From positions 248,001 through 312,000 of the forward strand of contig CAKJVC010000058.1 in NCBI GenBank assembly GCA_918026815.1: a DNA stretch of 64,000 nucleotides. The letters run 5' to 3'. Below are positions 23,522 through 35,800 of the stretch, piece by piece (position 1 is the first letter of the stretch; each line of letters begins with the position of its first letter). Position numbers and translations under genes: made by a program. Origin of the DNA: Chalara sp. BL73 (taxonomy: Eukaryota > Ascomycota > Leotiomycetes > Helotiales). The notes under the pieces were generated by a model. The model was not told the origin of the DNA, ran no database searches, and saw only the letters and a program-made list of their open reading frames with translations.

Positions 23522-24288
23522 TCATGGATACGATAACTTGGCAATTTCAGATCCAGCTACAACAGCACCAACTTCTGTCAGCACTTCGTCAGCAGTGCTC
23601 TGTACCTCGACCTCCGCATCCCACCACTTCATGAACGTCCTTAAATGCTCCGTGCGTTCCCTCGCTATCCTTTCTCCCACCTTCGTCTTCATGCAATTCT
23701 CTAGCTTTAATAGCTTGCTGTCAAAAATTTGAACACTTTCGTTCATGGATCTCTTGGCCTTGGCTCCGCCATATGTAAACACCCTTCCTACACCCACCGC
23801 GCCAATAGCATCCAATCTATCAGCATCTTGTACGATTGCGAGCTCAGGGTGTTCCAAGGTAGGCTCGAGGACTTTCTGGGGATCCTGTATTTCGTTGGAA
23901 TAGCTCACGCCGGCACAGATGGTTTGGACCTTTTGTGCGAGAGCTGGGGGTGCCCCGAAGGAGAGGAGCAGGTTTTGGACTAGTACATTGGGGTCTTCAC
24001 CTGGTTTTAGGTATTTTCTAGGCGAAATGGGTCAGTCTAGTGTTCATGAGATACGGAGGTCTAAGTATTGACTTGCCGATCTCCTACATCATGTAATAGA
24101 GCTGCGAGAGTGATGATGGTCAAATTCAGCTCCGTATTAGGAGTGCTTTTTGAGACCTTAGCATATATCGTATGCGCAAGACCTAGCACTCTTTTAATAT
24201 GATAGAAATCGTGACTGCCATCAAAATTATTCATGTAGCTCTCAACGTAGATTGAAGCCTTCCGTACGAGGTCTTGGTGCTCTGCCAT
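23522..24288 (-). CDS. HD-domain metal-dependent phosphohydrolase (YedJ-like)
   Basis: Two exons, 24288-24077 and 24017-23522, give 235 residues. The start is the ATG at 24288, since the open frame extending to 24336 begins with GTG. The HD superfamily motifs are all visible: SHDFYHIKRV with His26, Asp27 and His30, LLHDVGD with His66 and Asp67, and the later Asp of QDADRLDAIGAVG. These define the YedJ-type HD hydrolases found in bacteria and fungi. They bind divalent metal and act on phosphate esters, probably nucleotides; the physiological substrate is unknown. The intron uses a GC donor (GCAAGT at 24076) rather than GT, because only this join keeps the frame and restores the conserved Arg-Lys-Tyr-Leu segment. 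No targeting signal; probably cytosolic. Confidence 0.87.
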
Positions 24289-25791
24289 GCTGTTGCTGTA
24301 CGAGAAATGCGTAGAACTCCGTGAAACGATGTCCACTACTGTTCTGTGATCAAAGTGTATGAGTTGGAGGAAAGAATCAAGTCAAACAGAATGTGTGGGA
24401 TAGAAAAGCAAGAACTGCAGGAGGCTCGAACAAGGAGACGCGAATAGTGGGAGAAGGCGCAATCCCTTCGTGTGTAGACTCTACTTTCAGATTCCTGGCC
24501 GTATGACTCTGCATGATGCTACTCGCCGACGGTACATGCCGGCTTTAATGTTGAGAGGCCTGTTTGCCGGTACTTGATACTCATCTCTGATATATTTTTG
24601 CGATCAAGCTTCGTAGTTTGTCATGATGGAAAGCTTGCGGATGTGTGTTCCAAAACGCGGGAACCCGCGTGATCATGTGATGAAACGAACCAGCATGCAA
24701 CGGAATCTCAGTTGAGGTTGGTTCTCACGTTAGTGCATATTTGGAACCACCGATTCATAGTAATTTAGTATCCACCTGACACTCTAGCATAGTGTTTGCG
24801 TGGGGCCATATACTTGCCGCAGCTTGTTTAATAGAAATGTATGGCATTTGTTCTCCCACCGCTAGATTAAGCAATCTTCTGCGACACCAGTACTTTATAA
24901 CATCAATAGCTAATCGTTTTCAATGTGTTTGCTGTTCATGCTGACATTTTCTTAAACTTACTTCCACGTAACTACATAGATCTCGTTGAATAATGTGTAC
25001 CGAGCCCACTCCAAGACCTGCTTCTTATATGGAATATTAGTTACTTTGACTACCGAAAGTAGAAAGCAAGGCTTGAGGCTTCCTCACATGGTGCTCATAT
25101 CATATAAATTAATTACTTCGATTACTGTTGTAAGTTAGACGTAGATACTACAAGTAGGGAACTCCTGTCATTTTGCAGATCTGCTGTTGAAGACCCTCTA
25201 GAGCGTGGTTCCAAGCTCTATGCACCACTTCCGACTTGGCAATATGGAGTGAAACCGATTCTACTTGATGGAATGCAGTTCACATATTCCCCATGTCTTT
25301 CAAAGGTGGAATGTTTCAGCCTTAGCCGTAAGCTAGGAATTTCAACTCTTCGAGTCTGGAGACTCAATAAGTTACAATTTCGCCTTTGTTCTCGATAGAA
25401 GCGATTAATATCTCGTTGGAGTACAGCCGATATGCGTTTGCGCGCATATACTATCCAGAGGACCAATTCTTAAGACTGAACGCTCGAATATTGTATCAAA
25501 TCCTCTCTAGAAGCTGTCCTACGGACCATTTTGTTTCTTAAATTACCCTGTTCACCACTCCATTCCTGCTAAAAATGGATGTATCGAGTTGAGAGATGAG
25601 CCCAGGTCTGAGAATGGAGCCCACAATTGTCTTCAGACTGGTTAAGATTATAAAATAAGATTGCTTTCCGGATACGCAAAGTTGTCTTCCCCCAGCACGG
25701 AGAAAGTCGTTCATCTCAACTACTCTTACTTCGCCAAGGCAGCCCGTCCACCAGCGTTTGTACGTGTATATCTGCAGTCTCTTCCACGAAA
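24289..25791. other. Long intergenic region
   Basis: 1.5 kb without a supported gene. Includes the promoter of the HD-domain gene and the upstream region of the secreted cysteine-rich protein. The few frames are short. Confidence 0.45.
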
Positions 25792-27134
25792 ATGCGCTTT
25801 CTTCGCTTTGCTGCAGCGATATCGGGCATTATTGGCCTCTGTGAAGCTCAAAGAGGGGGACTTGGGTTTGTTGCAACTCCAGACAAAGTAGTTTTATTTC
25901 CCACAAATTGAATTTCTTCTATAAGTGCCGGGAGCTTGGAGCCTTTCCAAGGGAATCGAGACAACTGCCTTATTCGGCTATTTCCTCGCATAAGACACGC
26001 TTCTAAGTTCTCGGTTTCTACATGTAAAAATTATGACACCGAATACTGATTCATTGAACAGCCTGGATGGTGCAAACAGGATCGATGCTTGAAGTCCTTG
26101 CGAGATCATCCTCTCGAAGCCAAATTCATTTGCAAGAAGGTTTTGAATATTCCGAAAACTTTGACTAGAACTGCGACTATTTACAAAAAGGTATGTTAGA
26201 CTGACAAGACTGCCACTACTCTTATTGAGAAATTCAGATCACCAAGATAGCGACCGAGTACATTCCAAGCACGACTACTCAGACAGTCACCTCACCTACT
26301 ACGAAGTCTTTCACGCCAAAGGCGCATGGTGGGCGTAGGATCATTGCAGCTGCCACACCAGACCCTGAATCGAGGGTCCGGGGTACAGCTGAGGCAGAGA
26401 TCACTCAGAGAGCTGAGCTGGAAGCCCGTGAAGAATTTGATATTGATGAGAAAGCTTTCAGGTCTCGTCCAGAATTCTTCAAAGGTTGCAGAAATCCATA
26501 TGATTTTGCTATTGCGTGTGCCTGCTTTCTCAAAAAAGAGAGAGTCCCATTCTTTACGAAAATCACAGTGACTGATTATAGTAAATAAAACTCAATCCGC
26601 AAAAGATTTGCAGAAGAATACCGCTGTATGCTAACCTGTTTTTAGTCTACACCACTATTTACAAATATACGACGGTTTATTCAGGAACTACCACCGTGAC
26701 ATCTACTAGCTATGTAAGCATCGAGATCCAACTCCCTTTTAGCGTTACTAACATCCTAGAAACCCACTGCCACCGCCTTCTCTGGTGACTGCAAGAAAAA
26801 ATACAGGCCAAGGCTTAACATCGAAATCGATGGAACCGTGGTGAATGACTTTGCCGCTGATGACGCTAAGGAGTGTTGTCTTTTGTGCAAGAACAAGGTG
26901 AACTGTGTCGCGTCATCTTATGGAGACTCGTTCTTCCCCGACCTCTTCAAAATCTCTGCGATTGACACATCAAAGAAATGCCATCTCCTCGAGATTGAGG
27001 AGGGCTTTACCTACTTTGGCTCTCCACGCTCCCCTACCTGCCCTGGAGGCATTGCTCAGCTAGATTTTGGTCGTCCACAACCAAATGGCAATGTTTACCA
27101 AGGGCCGTGTGGTGGAAGCCTTGATCCGTACTAA
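25792..27134 (+). CDS. Secreted protein with cysteine-rich (Apple/PAN-like) C-terminus
   Basis: The ATG at 25792 starts a clear signal peptide (MRFLRFAAAISGIIGLCEA). Later exons are 26062-26190, 26238-26580, 26646-26713 and 26760-27134, with good splice sites and phases. With a first intron at 25888-26061 the product has 336 residues. Exon 2 gives PGWCKQDRCLKSLRDHP; the middle is Thr-rich, as in many fungal surface proteins. The last 120 residues (DCKKKYRPR…ECCLLCKNKVNCVASSY…KKCHLLEIEEG) have the cysteine spacing of Apple/PAN-type domains, which bind protein or carbohydrate. The first intron is odd: it starts GTAGTT, is 174 bases (58 codons) long, and keeps the frame except for TGA at 25909 and 26047. 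This leaves open whether it is an intron or a broken coding part. A cell-wall or extracellular role is inferred. Confidence 0.68.
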
Positions 27135-28173
27135 AAAGCTATATTTGAAGTGAGTTCAACTCCTCTCATCCAAGCCGCAATAAAGCTAATTATTACTAAG
27201 ACGCTGGATGCCTTTTCTGCTCACCTCCTCCACAAAACTTATTTTAGCTTCCACTAATGGACGGGATGAGTGGTCTAGTATAATAGTCGTGTTCTGGGAT
27301 TCTTCTTATTCTTTGCTATTAAGCGGCAAGCCGATTCCACGCGACGCGCCGTATTCGCGTGTCATGTCCTTATTGTATGAGCCATTAGGTTCAGCGCCTC
27401 TAGCTATTCTTCTATTCGGGTATGATGGGACGTACTACACAAGTTGGCTCTCGCATGCCACCACCTACCTTAATGTATACTCAAAAATGGCTCTATATTC
27501 ATGTTCAGATTGCCTTTCTAGATCTATGCAAATATTTTTTTAATTTGCAGTTGAAAGCGTAATTATCCCATTGTCTGTGCTATTATCCTACGCTGAGGTT
27601 CTCGTAGAAATATTGATTTAGTCAGGGTGCTCACATACTGACTGAGCTTGGTGCATGACCAACATATTCAACGATATATACCCGATGCTCATGCCAGTGC
27701 TTATCAACAACATCCCCCAAAACATGAACCATTAAACTGAATGCTCATGAAGGCCGCAGCACCAATATTATTATGGATTAGTCTCTTGCATTTAATCAAG
27801 GATGTTTTGAATAGAAGCAGTCCTCTGGCCTTTTGGTTCTAAGTGTCATGTAATATCTGACACCAGGGTCATTTGGACAGATTGAGTCTTCCACTTCATA
27901 TTTGCACAACTATCCAACTTCAACCCAGGGAGGTCATATAATATTCTCACCTGTTTGCTGAGTTTGTCATTGACTGACCAGCTTATTTAACAGTCTGCTA
28001 TTGTGTGTCCATAAGAGGGACGTGTCACTAGAATCTCGCAGCGTGTCTAGATATTGTATTTAAAAGAATTATGGTGAACCTAATCAGAAAACCATCAATG
28101 GGTTTCCGATTTCATCTATAAAGGGTCAGGAGTCCTCATTTAAAACCCATCTTCCAGATCAAAATTCTAGGCA
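27135..28173. other. Intergenic
   Basis: No supported gene. AT-rich with scattered short frames. Confidence 0.45.
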
Positions 28174-28572
28174 TTGCTCCTTCGCATTCGCAATAAACAA
28201 GGTAGTTGTCAAACAATCATTCCGTCACATACTCTTCAGTGTTTATTAGGCAGTACAAGTTACCTAAACATAGATCCAGAAGCCAGAAGCCTCCTTCTAG
28301 CGCTCTCTCATCGTAGCTCTTGTCAGTCTTTGGCTTTCTGCCGCTTCAGTTGTGGTTCCGCCACTCCGATAGCAAACCCCAACCAAGATCTCTCTAAGCA
28401 AGCATCTACGTCCTCGTTGGTAGAATGTGGGCCATGGCAGCTCAACTTCGTTGGCTTTTACAGTTATTCTCGCAGCGAACAGAGTACGTTGTCGTACACG
28501 AGGAGTTACATTCAGGAGTGTGGAAGCCTCTATGAATGTATTCCAAACATTCCATGTGGCGTTCTCTGTTAG
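28174..28572 (+). CDS. Possible small cysteine-rich protein, start lost or unresolved
   Basis: An open frame of 132 codons whose second half is rich in cysteine: LAFCRFSCGSA, later VECGPW, then QECGSLYECIPNIPCGVLC at the end. A short hydrophobic stretch (SLLLALSH) precedes the first cysteines and could be the end of a signal peptide. Seven cysteines in the final 80 residues fit a small secreted, possibly effector-like protein. The frame has no ATG (it opens with TTG at 28174), so either an upstream exon is missing from my model or the gene is dead. A TATA-like ATAAA lies about 50 bases upstream. No family is recognised. Confidence 0.28.
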   Translation: MLLRIRNKQGSCQTIIPSHTLQCLLGSTSYLNIDPEARSLLLALSHRSSCQSLAFCRFSCGSATPIANPNQDLSKQASTSSLVECGPWQLNFVGFYSYSRSEQSTLSYTRSYIQECGSLYECIPNIPCGVLC

Positions 28573-29717
28573 GCATCAGGAAGCTATAGTTTGAAAAAGA
28601 GGTTGGAAACGTTTGAAATTTGCACGCGAAATATGTGGACAATTTCTGAATGCCAGGTTCATATTGCTGATAATCACGCATCTCGCATATGCATATATCC
28701 ATTCTTGCATATTTGCTATATCTCATGTTCAAGGTGCCTGCTACGTATTCTTGGTCCCCTTTTGTTACTAAAGCTCATTCAACTAAGAGCACCAACAACG
28801 TGCACCTAAGTCCATATATCTATGTGCTCAACTTGGTGATCATTTGTTCAAGAGTAAGGTATTTAATCTTGACCAACAACACACCTGTCGACGTTTTTAT
28901 GCCCATTTGAGTGAGTAGCTCTAGATCACTTGCTATATGTGCGCTCACAGCTAAGATCTAATTGTGGCGGCTAATAGTTAGTTTTCTCCCACCCCTTTTG
29001 CTCGCTAGCTTGGCAGTTGAGAAGCTGAAAGGCAATATCTGGGTGGTGGTTTATGTGACACTAACAAGCGACTTTACTACATGGATTTCAAAATAAATCA
29101 GACTGAAATTTTCTTACCCTTATTGGACCTTCTAATCGGCGATTAGCCGATTGTTCTGCGAGTTTATACATATTGTAAGCTATCACACCTCTTGGGACTA
29201 CTTTAGACATTCCCAGTTTTTAAGGCCTTTGACCTGTCTAGACCTAGTGGAATGTTGTTCTTGTTATATAGTATCTGACATATCTTTCTGGCAAATTACG
29301 GGAAACATAGTTGCTTCTGCTCTGGTGCAGCAACCTAAGATACAACAGATATTGGGAGGATATTGTGTAACTAGTAGATCTTTTAGCTACCCTTAGGGTA
29401 GATTTGAGAGTACATATGGCTGTCCATGTCGTATCTCGTATCGTGAATTATATTTCCGGAGTTCATCCGGAGCACATTGAATCATGGGAATCTAAGACGC
29501 GTCAGGCAAGACCGCACAAAGATGTTTCGCGAAACTCAACTTGAATACTGAATCACAACCTCATACTTCAAAGTTAGCAAACAACGCCAATTTCCTGAAG
29601 CCTAGATCGATCTAGATACTCAATACAGAGTTCTATGCTTGCACTATCTCATTCCTAAAGCAGTCATCAGTTATTCCTGTCGTGGGACCTTGCATTCATC
29701 AGCCTCGCTGTGGATTT
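28573..29717. other. Intergenic
   Basis: AT-rich, no gene supported. Contains the promoter of the 2EXR gene at 29718. Confidence 0.45.
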
Positions 29718-30905
29718 ATGTTCAACCCAGATACTATGACTCTGAAAAATCTGTTCAGAGAGTTTCAAGACCATGTGAGCGCTGGCGACGGACGACTCAA
29801 CGGCTTAGTATCCCTGACCAGAGGTAGGTTATTCTTCGTGAAATATTGCGCTCGTAAGCTGATATGTGATTTACACAGCTCGATATGCGCGCAAACAAAG
29901 AAATGCTCTTCTACACCGAAATTCTTCCGGCAACGAGAGTACAAAGTTCCAAGGTGCAGCGATTGAAGCCATTGACTCATTGTGGAGAGAGACTTGGTCA
30001 ATGTATGAAGCGCTAGATCCAAATTCATGTGAAGAAGATGCTCGAACCAAGATAGATGTGGTTGCAGAGGCAGAGCCAGAAACGGGGTCTGAGGAAATTA
30101 TAGAGTCATCATTCCACAAGTTCACTGAGCTCCCAACAGAGCTTCGTCTGACAATAGTAGGTCTTTCGCGCAAACCAATCTATAACAGTTGCTGACTGGC
30201 CGCTCGATACAGTGGAACGAGATGATCCCCAGTAGTCGATTAATCGACGCATGGTGTAAACCAACCTATCCAACTCTACGAGATAACACTGCAGAGGTGG
30301 GCAAAGTCTTAGAAAAGGAGACTACTAGAGGCGACAAGGCATTTCAATTCATTCTCACTTGCAAAGAAGCTTACACTGAGGTCTCTAAAAACCATCGGCT
30401 CCGGTTCGGAGGAGTGAGTGAGATGCCAAAATGGTTTAGCGCTAAGAACGATATCCTTTGGTTTGCCTCTTACATGGACTTGCGCCCGTTCATGGAAGAT
30501 ACACAACCCTACAATCCGAGGCTGGATGAAGGAACTTCTGGTGTAATAACACGAATTGCGGTCACAGTTCATTATATTTCAAGTTCACTTCGAGCCAGCA
30601 AGGAATGTATTGGAGCTGATTGTGGTATCTACATGTTTCTACACAGCCAGCCCAATATTTTTAGCTTCTCAAGATCCATACTCGCGGCGTTACGTCATTT
30701 CAAGACTTTACAAGAGGTTATTCTCATCATACCTGAGGGTTGTCAACATAGGGATGACTGTAAGCGGGGTGCGACGACTGGTTTGAGAAAGGAATATGAT
30801 GTCTTGGCGAATTGGTATGTCCACTGCTTTCAGCACAATTTCCTTACACAGAATTTCCTATTCTCTTTAGACATGGATACATCTCCAGAAACTCCAGAAC
30901 ACTAG
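29718..30905 (+). CDS. 2EXR-domain protein (fungal, function unknown)
   Basis: Three exons, 29718-29823, 29879-30156 and 30213-30905, give 358 residues; introns are 55 and 56 bases. The 2EXR domain starts near residue 118 with the signature F-x(3)-LP-x-ELR-x-IW, spelled FTELPTELRLTI then Trp across the second intron. It continues with the conserved CKEAYTEV and NDILWF elements. The N-terminal 115 residues are helical and acidic with no known domain. A GTATGT near the 3' end could be a last donor, but splicing there would create an immediate stop, so the unspliced end at 30905 is preferred. 2EXR genes form large families in plant-associated Pezizomycotina, and their role is unknown. Two related loci lie at 42.8-45.5 kb. 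Confidence 0.7.
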
Positions 30906-31470
30906 TGTTATATATGTTTACGGCTTGAGGGGCTCAAGAACAATATCTCTCATGACTTAAGAAACCTCCAGGAACAAGATCACTAATTTTTGGGATCATG
31001 CAGGTGGAAAGCGGTAAACGTTGCTCCGAAGTTCGGCTTTCCAGAGTATTGCTGTATGACGATGGGAGAATTGAAATCATCCTATGGCTTAGCATAGCTG
31101 CTTCGAGTCATAACGATGGAGGCACTAGAATCAGCTCATCGCATGGAATAGACGTTATATGCCTATGTTGAAGTAAAGGGAATATTGTCAGTTTTAAGAC
31201 GTACGAGTTGTGCATTATATAGTAACAGAAAAAGAGGTTTCCTCCAGAAATGATCATTGAATTGCACGACTTTACCCCAGCTATTAGAACATTTATTACT
31301 TCCTGACCTTCAATCGTGTTCCGACAATATTACCAGTAAGTCCTCACTCCATAGCCAGCTACCAAACACTGAAATAACCCACCATCCAGTGATCCTAAAT
31401 CATAACAGTTCTTCTCCAACTCCTGCTCAACTTTAGATTTCCACTTCCCCAAGTCCAGCAAGCCGCCTGA
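30906..31470. other. Intergenic
   Basis: 3' flanks of the 2EXR gene (plus) and the NADH dehydrogenase remnant (minus). No gene seen. Confidence 0.45.
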
Positions 31471-32120
31471 TCACTCTGAAATTCCTATCTCTTCATCCTC
31501 CTTGGTTCTTTCTGACACCCCGAGTGGATTGATAGTCCTAGATAGGTACCACAATTTTTGAATAGCGCCTTCAGCCGTCGTAGAAAGAGAATGCCCTTTG
31601 ATATCCGCCACATCATCGAGGCCGCACATCACCCCACGCCTCTCCAAATTTTCGCCAAGAAGAATACGAACCCTCGGGTCTGTCAAAAGCCTGGGCAGCG
31701 TTCCCCCATGCTTCACATCCTTCGGCTCCTCGAACAGACACATGACTTTGCTCCTCGTCGCCCATGCCGCCGATTGACACAGTATCACTCCATCCTTCTC
31801 CAACACCAAATGCCTCGCTTTCCACCATCTTAATTCTCGCTTTTGTGTAGACTTTCGCCGTAGGCCGTTCCTCGACGCTCTTCATCGCATACTTAGATTA
31901 ACTTCACGTCAAAGGGAGCTAAAGTCCTATGCGCTATATCACTGACCGTGAGTCTGGCGAAGCATCTAGGACTGGGATAGGCGGTGTGAAGACGACCAGT
32001 GTTCAGGTCGTTGATCTCAGCCGCGACTTTACGGCTAGAGGGTCCACCCCCTACGAGAACGTACAAAATCTCCTTGTGCCGCCCAGGGCTCATGGTAGGC
32101 AAAGACGCTATCTCTAGCAT
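31471..32120 (-). pseudogene. Remnant of an alternative (type II) NADH dehydrogenase-like oxidoreductase
   Basis: Minus-strand fragments keep two hallmarks of FAD/NAD(P)-dependent pyridine nucleotide-disulphide oxidoreductases of the type II NADH dehydrogenase kind. The second Rossmann region reads YVLVGGGPSSRKVAAEINDL at about 32060-32000. The C-terminal segment DVADIKGHSLSTTAEGAIQK sits at about 31600-31540, where functional members have GDCA followed by GHSLPTTAE. Between them lie frame changes and a stop near 31893. The first FAD-binding half is missing altogether, as no trace continues past about 32150. The product would be truncated and broken. Functional relatives pass electrons from NADH to quinone at the mitochondrial inner membrane without pumping protons. 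The exact subfamily cannot be fixed. Confidence 0.6.
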
Positions 32121-32854
32121 GTCTAGAACCCTGGCGCAGAGGGTATGAGCATCTTATGCGTTCTACAGGGATAAAACATGCTCGTTGACAAGGTGTCCAG
32201 TGAAGCAAATCGCGGCGGTTTAGAATGATCTGATTACAATTTGGCGCTGTACACTCTTCATCATATGACAAAAAACAACAAAAAAAGTGTCATCTTCCAC
32301 AAATTTCTGTGTATGAAAACTATCGACCAAAATGAAAGGCCCCGCATACGTTGGGCATCGAGTTTGAGCAATGAAATGATGATTCATTACCTCTCTAATC
32401 TGTTTCAACTCTCAGAGTTCTGCCAGATTCTTTTCGTAAGAGATATAGAGGTTATAAGACTCAATATACATGATAGGATTGATGGAGCACATAAAAAAGG
32501 CCAATATAGCAGGATCTTGGTGTAATAGCTACGTGTACCAGGATATGGTGAGTGGACGTTGGATGCCAAGTCTCCACAATCTCGATTGCGGGACGGCCCG
32601 TTTTGTCCTCCTGATTAGGAATAGTGAAATATCACTTTGGACTGTTGCTAACCTAGAATTAGGTTCGTTGTCAGGGCGGAAAGTCGAGCGGTGTTTCTCT
32701 AGCAAAAGTCTTGCAGTTTCGGTGTCATCTGTTTTAAAAGGTGTAACAGAAAGCACGCAAATTGTAAATATGACCCCAAAAAAAGGTACTCTGACCATGT
32801 CAGAATTAACCGTGTTTGCTCGAGTCTATCTGATCACTATCTAGTAATGGTATA
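32121..32854. other. Intergenic
   Basis: No supported gene; 3' flank of the Rxt3 gene at the right end. Confidence 0.45.
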
Positions 32855-35800
32855 TTAAGACTTCTCGTTGACAGGATTTTCCCCGCTTTCTGTACTAGAA
32901 TGTTTCACAGGGATATTAGCATTCTCCATCATTTTCTCTGTGATTTCCTGTATCTCCTTCTTTTCATTTCTTGGTGGTGTCGCATGTCTTGTTTGGACTT
33001 TCTTCCACCAGCTTCGTCCACCAATGCCGGTGATGTCCCCAAGTAGACCATTGCCATTACCTGAGCACGTTAGTAAATTGGAAAGCTTCGAGGCCTGAAA
33101 ATCTGTAGACAGGCAGAATGAATAAGAACTTACCACGCTCAAAGCTCTCTTCAATGACGACGGTAGCTCCATTAGCAGCCGATTGCCCTAGCACTCGGTT
33201 GCTCCAATTCCGTTCTTCCTCGATCTCCCACTCCTGCAGCTGGATCGGCTTTAGCCGTTTTGTCTCTTTGATGGTCCGACCCGCGTTCAAGTCAACACTT
33301 TCTAGCCATCTAATGCTCACGATCATAAAACTAAGACCATCATGTTCACTTTGGTAACCTGGCGAGAGAATGTGTTAGCAAATTCAAGAAAACACAGGTT
33401 CGTTGTTAGTCTGATCTACGATCTATCGCATCGAATTGTGTTAGTATAAAAGCACCCACCTTCATGCTTAGCTCCCCACTCCCGACTTCTAATTCCAAAT
33501 CGTGTTGTGCTCGAATACTTCTCTAGTTTAGGTAGGATCAAGACGGTAACGTGTAAATCACGCTTCTTCGGGACATCCATTGGCCCCCGGCGAGGAGGTG
33601 TGGTCAGGTAATCCTTTGGAAATTCTGGCGGTCCATCATCAACTTCTAGTCCAAGTAGATCAGTGTCAACATCTTCAGGCCATTGACCTCGAAACCACCC
33701 TTGATGGATGCATGCTGCAATGATGTCTGAGTCGTCTGTGTAGATATCAGTACCCCAGACAGCTTTCCTTGACGTAATCTCCCGTCTACTAGTATCCGAG
33801 AGATGTATACGCGGAACCCTGATTGTGAAGGTGCAATTTTCAGCGCCTTCAAAAAGGGGCAGTGGTTCGGGGGTACTAGCAAATCCGAGCTTAGTGCGAG
33901 ACGTGTTCATGGTCATGCCGACAGGCTTCAAGCTGGATTGATAATAGGCATGGCCTAGATGGCGACGTGGAAGATGTGCAACTTGGTCCAGAACAACGTT
34001 CGATCGTACTGTTATCTTAGGGAGCGGAATGATTACATTCTTCGGCGTTTCAGGCTTGGAAGGAGTGGCTTGATGGTGATGATGATGCCGCGGTACATGG
34101 TGGTGGTGGAGAACTGGGATTGCTTTGGTGTCTGGAGGCGAAGCTATAGCAGAACCTCGAACGTTTTTGAAAGGACTACTGTTAGATTGAGAAGGAGACG
34201 AAGTGCTATCGAGTTGTTCTATACGATGGTGGTGTTGACTGATACAAGCAAAGTTAGTATACATGTTGGATTTCGGAGGATTGACTTACTGATGACCATG
34301 TGTATGTCGGTGAGTGTGGTGGTGGCCTTTGTGACGTTTCCCCCTTCCACTTCCACTGGGAGTGCGTCGACCAGTACTACTGTCATCATCATTTCTTCCG
34401 TCTTCCTCTTTTAGTTTTCTCCTTCGGCCGCCTCTAGATGAGCTACGAGCCATGTTATAAACGCCATTTTCAATTGGCGACTCTTGTCCTTGTAGACCTT
34501 CCAACTCCTCACGCCTAAATCCAGAATTTGGCAGACTCTGTGGTCCAGCTGTCACTGGGCTTGAAATTCCCATAGCGCCAACGCCACTACCAATGCCAGA
34601 AAACATTCTGCCAAACTCACTCTTTATTCCAGGTTCACCGCCAGGACCACCAATTTGTCCCTGGGCACCCTGAACAGCTTGTGGGAGGGGGGAGATGCGG
34701 CCTTTTCGATTTATCTCTTGAACGCCTAGGAAGGATCGTTGGGCTTGTTGTTGAAGTTGTGCATCATCTAGAGGTCTTCTGGTGGGTGATTCTTGCTGAT
34801 AGATTGAGTTTTGAGACTGTCCTAAATACATGGCTTGTCGCTGTTGCTCCTGCTGCTGTGCCGCTCTTTGACGTTCTTGAAGCGCAGCTTCATATGGCGA
34901 TATCGCATTAGCACTGTGTTGTGCCTGAGCTGCCGTTGGCTGTGACACAGGCGGAAAACGATGCTCGTTAGGAGCATAAGCAGAGTGTCCAGTATACGTA
35001 GATGCGGCAGTGGTTCTTGGAAAGTTATGCAAAGGCTCACGCTGATGTGGCTGCTGTTCTGGTATTGGCTCGTATTCTGGCCGTGGAGGCTCATAGCCAT
35101 GTCTCATCCACGCTGGCTGTTGTCGAGGTTCAGGAGCTCTACCTATAGGTTGTGCTCTTTGGTGCGCCAATTCTTGTAAATTTCGATGTTCGTTTATGAG
35201 CCTATCCCGCTGTTCTAGTTGCTCTCTCTGCTTCCGTTGCTCGCGAATCACCTGCAGCTCTTGGTCTTTTTGCTGCTCACGCAATTCCCGTTGCTCACGC
35301 TCTTGTATTTCTCGCTGCTCACGCTGCTCGCGCTGCTCCCTTTCCCTACGTTCTCTTTCGTGTCTAGCCTTTTCCGCATAAGCAAGTTCAGTGTTGTGTC
35401 TCTCTTCATATTCATTCCGGAAAGAATCGCGGTTTAAGGAATCTGATCGAGCTGGGCGGCCAAACAATCCTTCATTATGAGCAGGCCCTTGTTTAGGATC
35501 TACTGTTCGTTGTAAAGAATTATATGAGCCAGGTTGACTGCTCGGTCGTGGTGGTATTGAGGCCTGAGAACCTGGAATCCTGACGGGCCCATCTCTTCTG
35601 TCGTCCGGGATTGCTCGCGGGCCGTACGCTTGTGGCGTTCCATACCTTCTCGATTCTGGAGAATAGAGAGTACTGAGACTAGGCGGAGAACCTGCTGAGT
35701 TGGCTCTATGATCTCGGGGTTCATATGTTCGCGCATGTTCAGGCGTTGTTGGACGTCGAAATGGGGCATAATCAGGGGCTGTCGTCATACGCGGCGAGGC

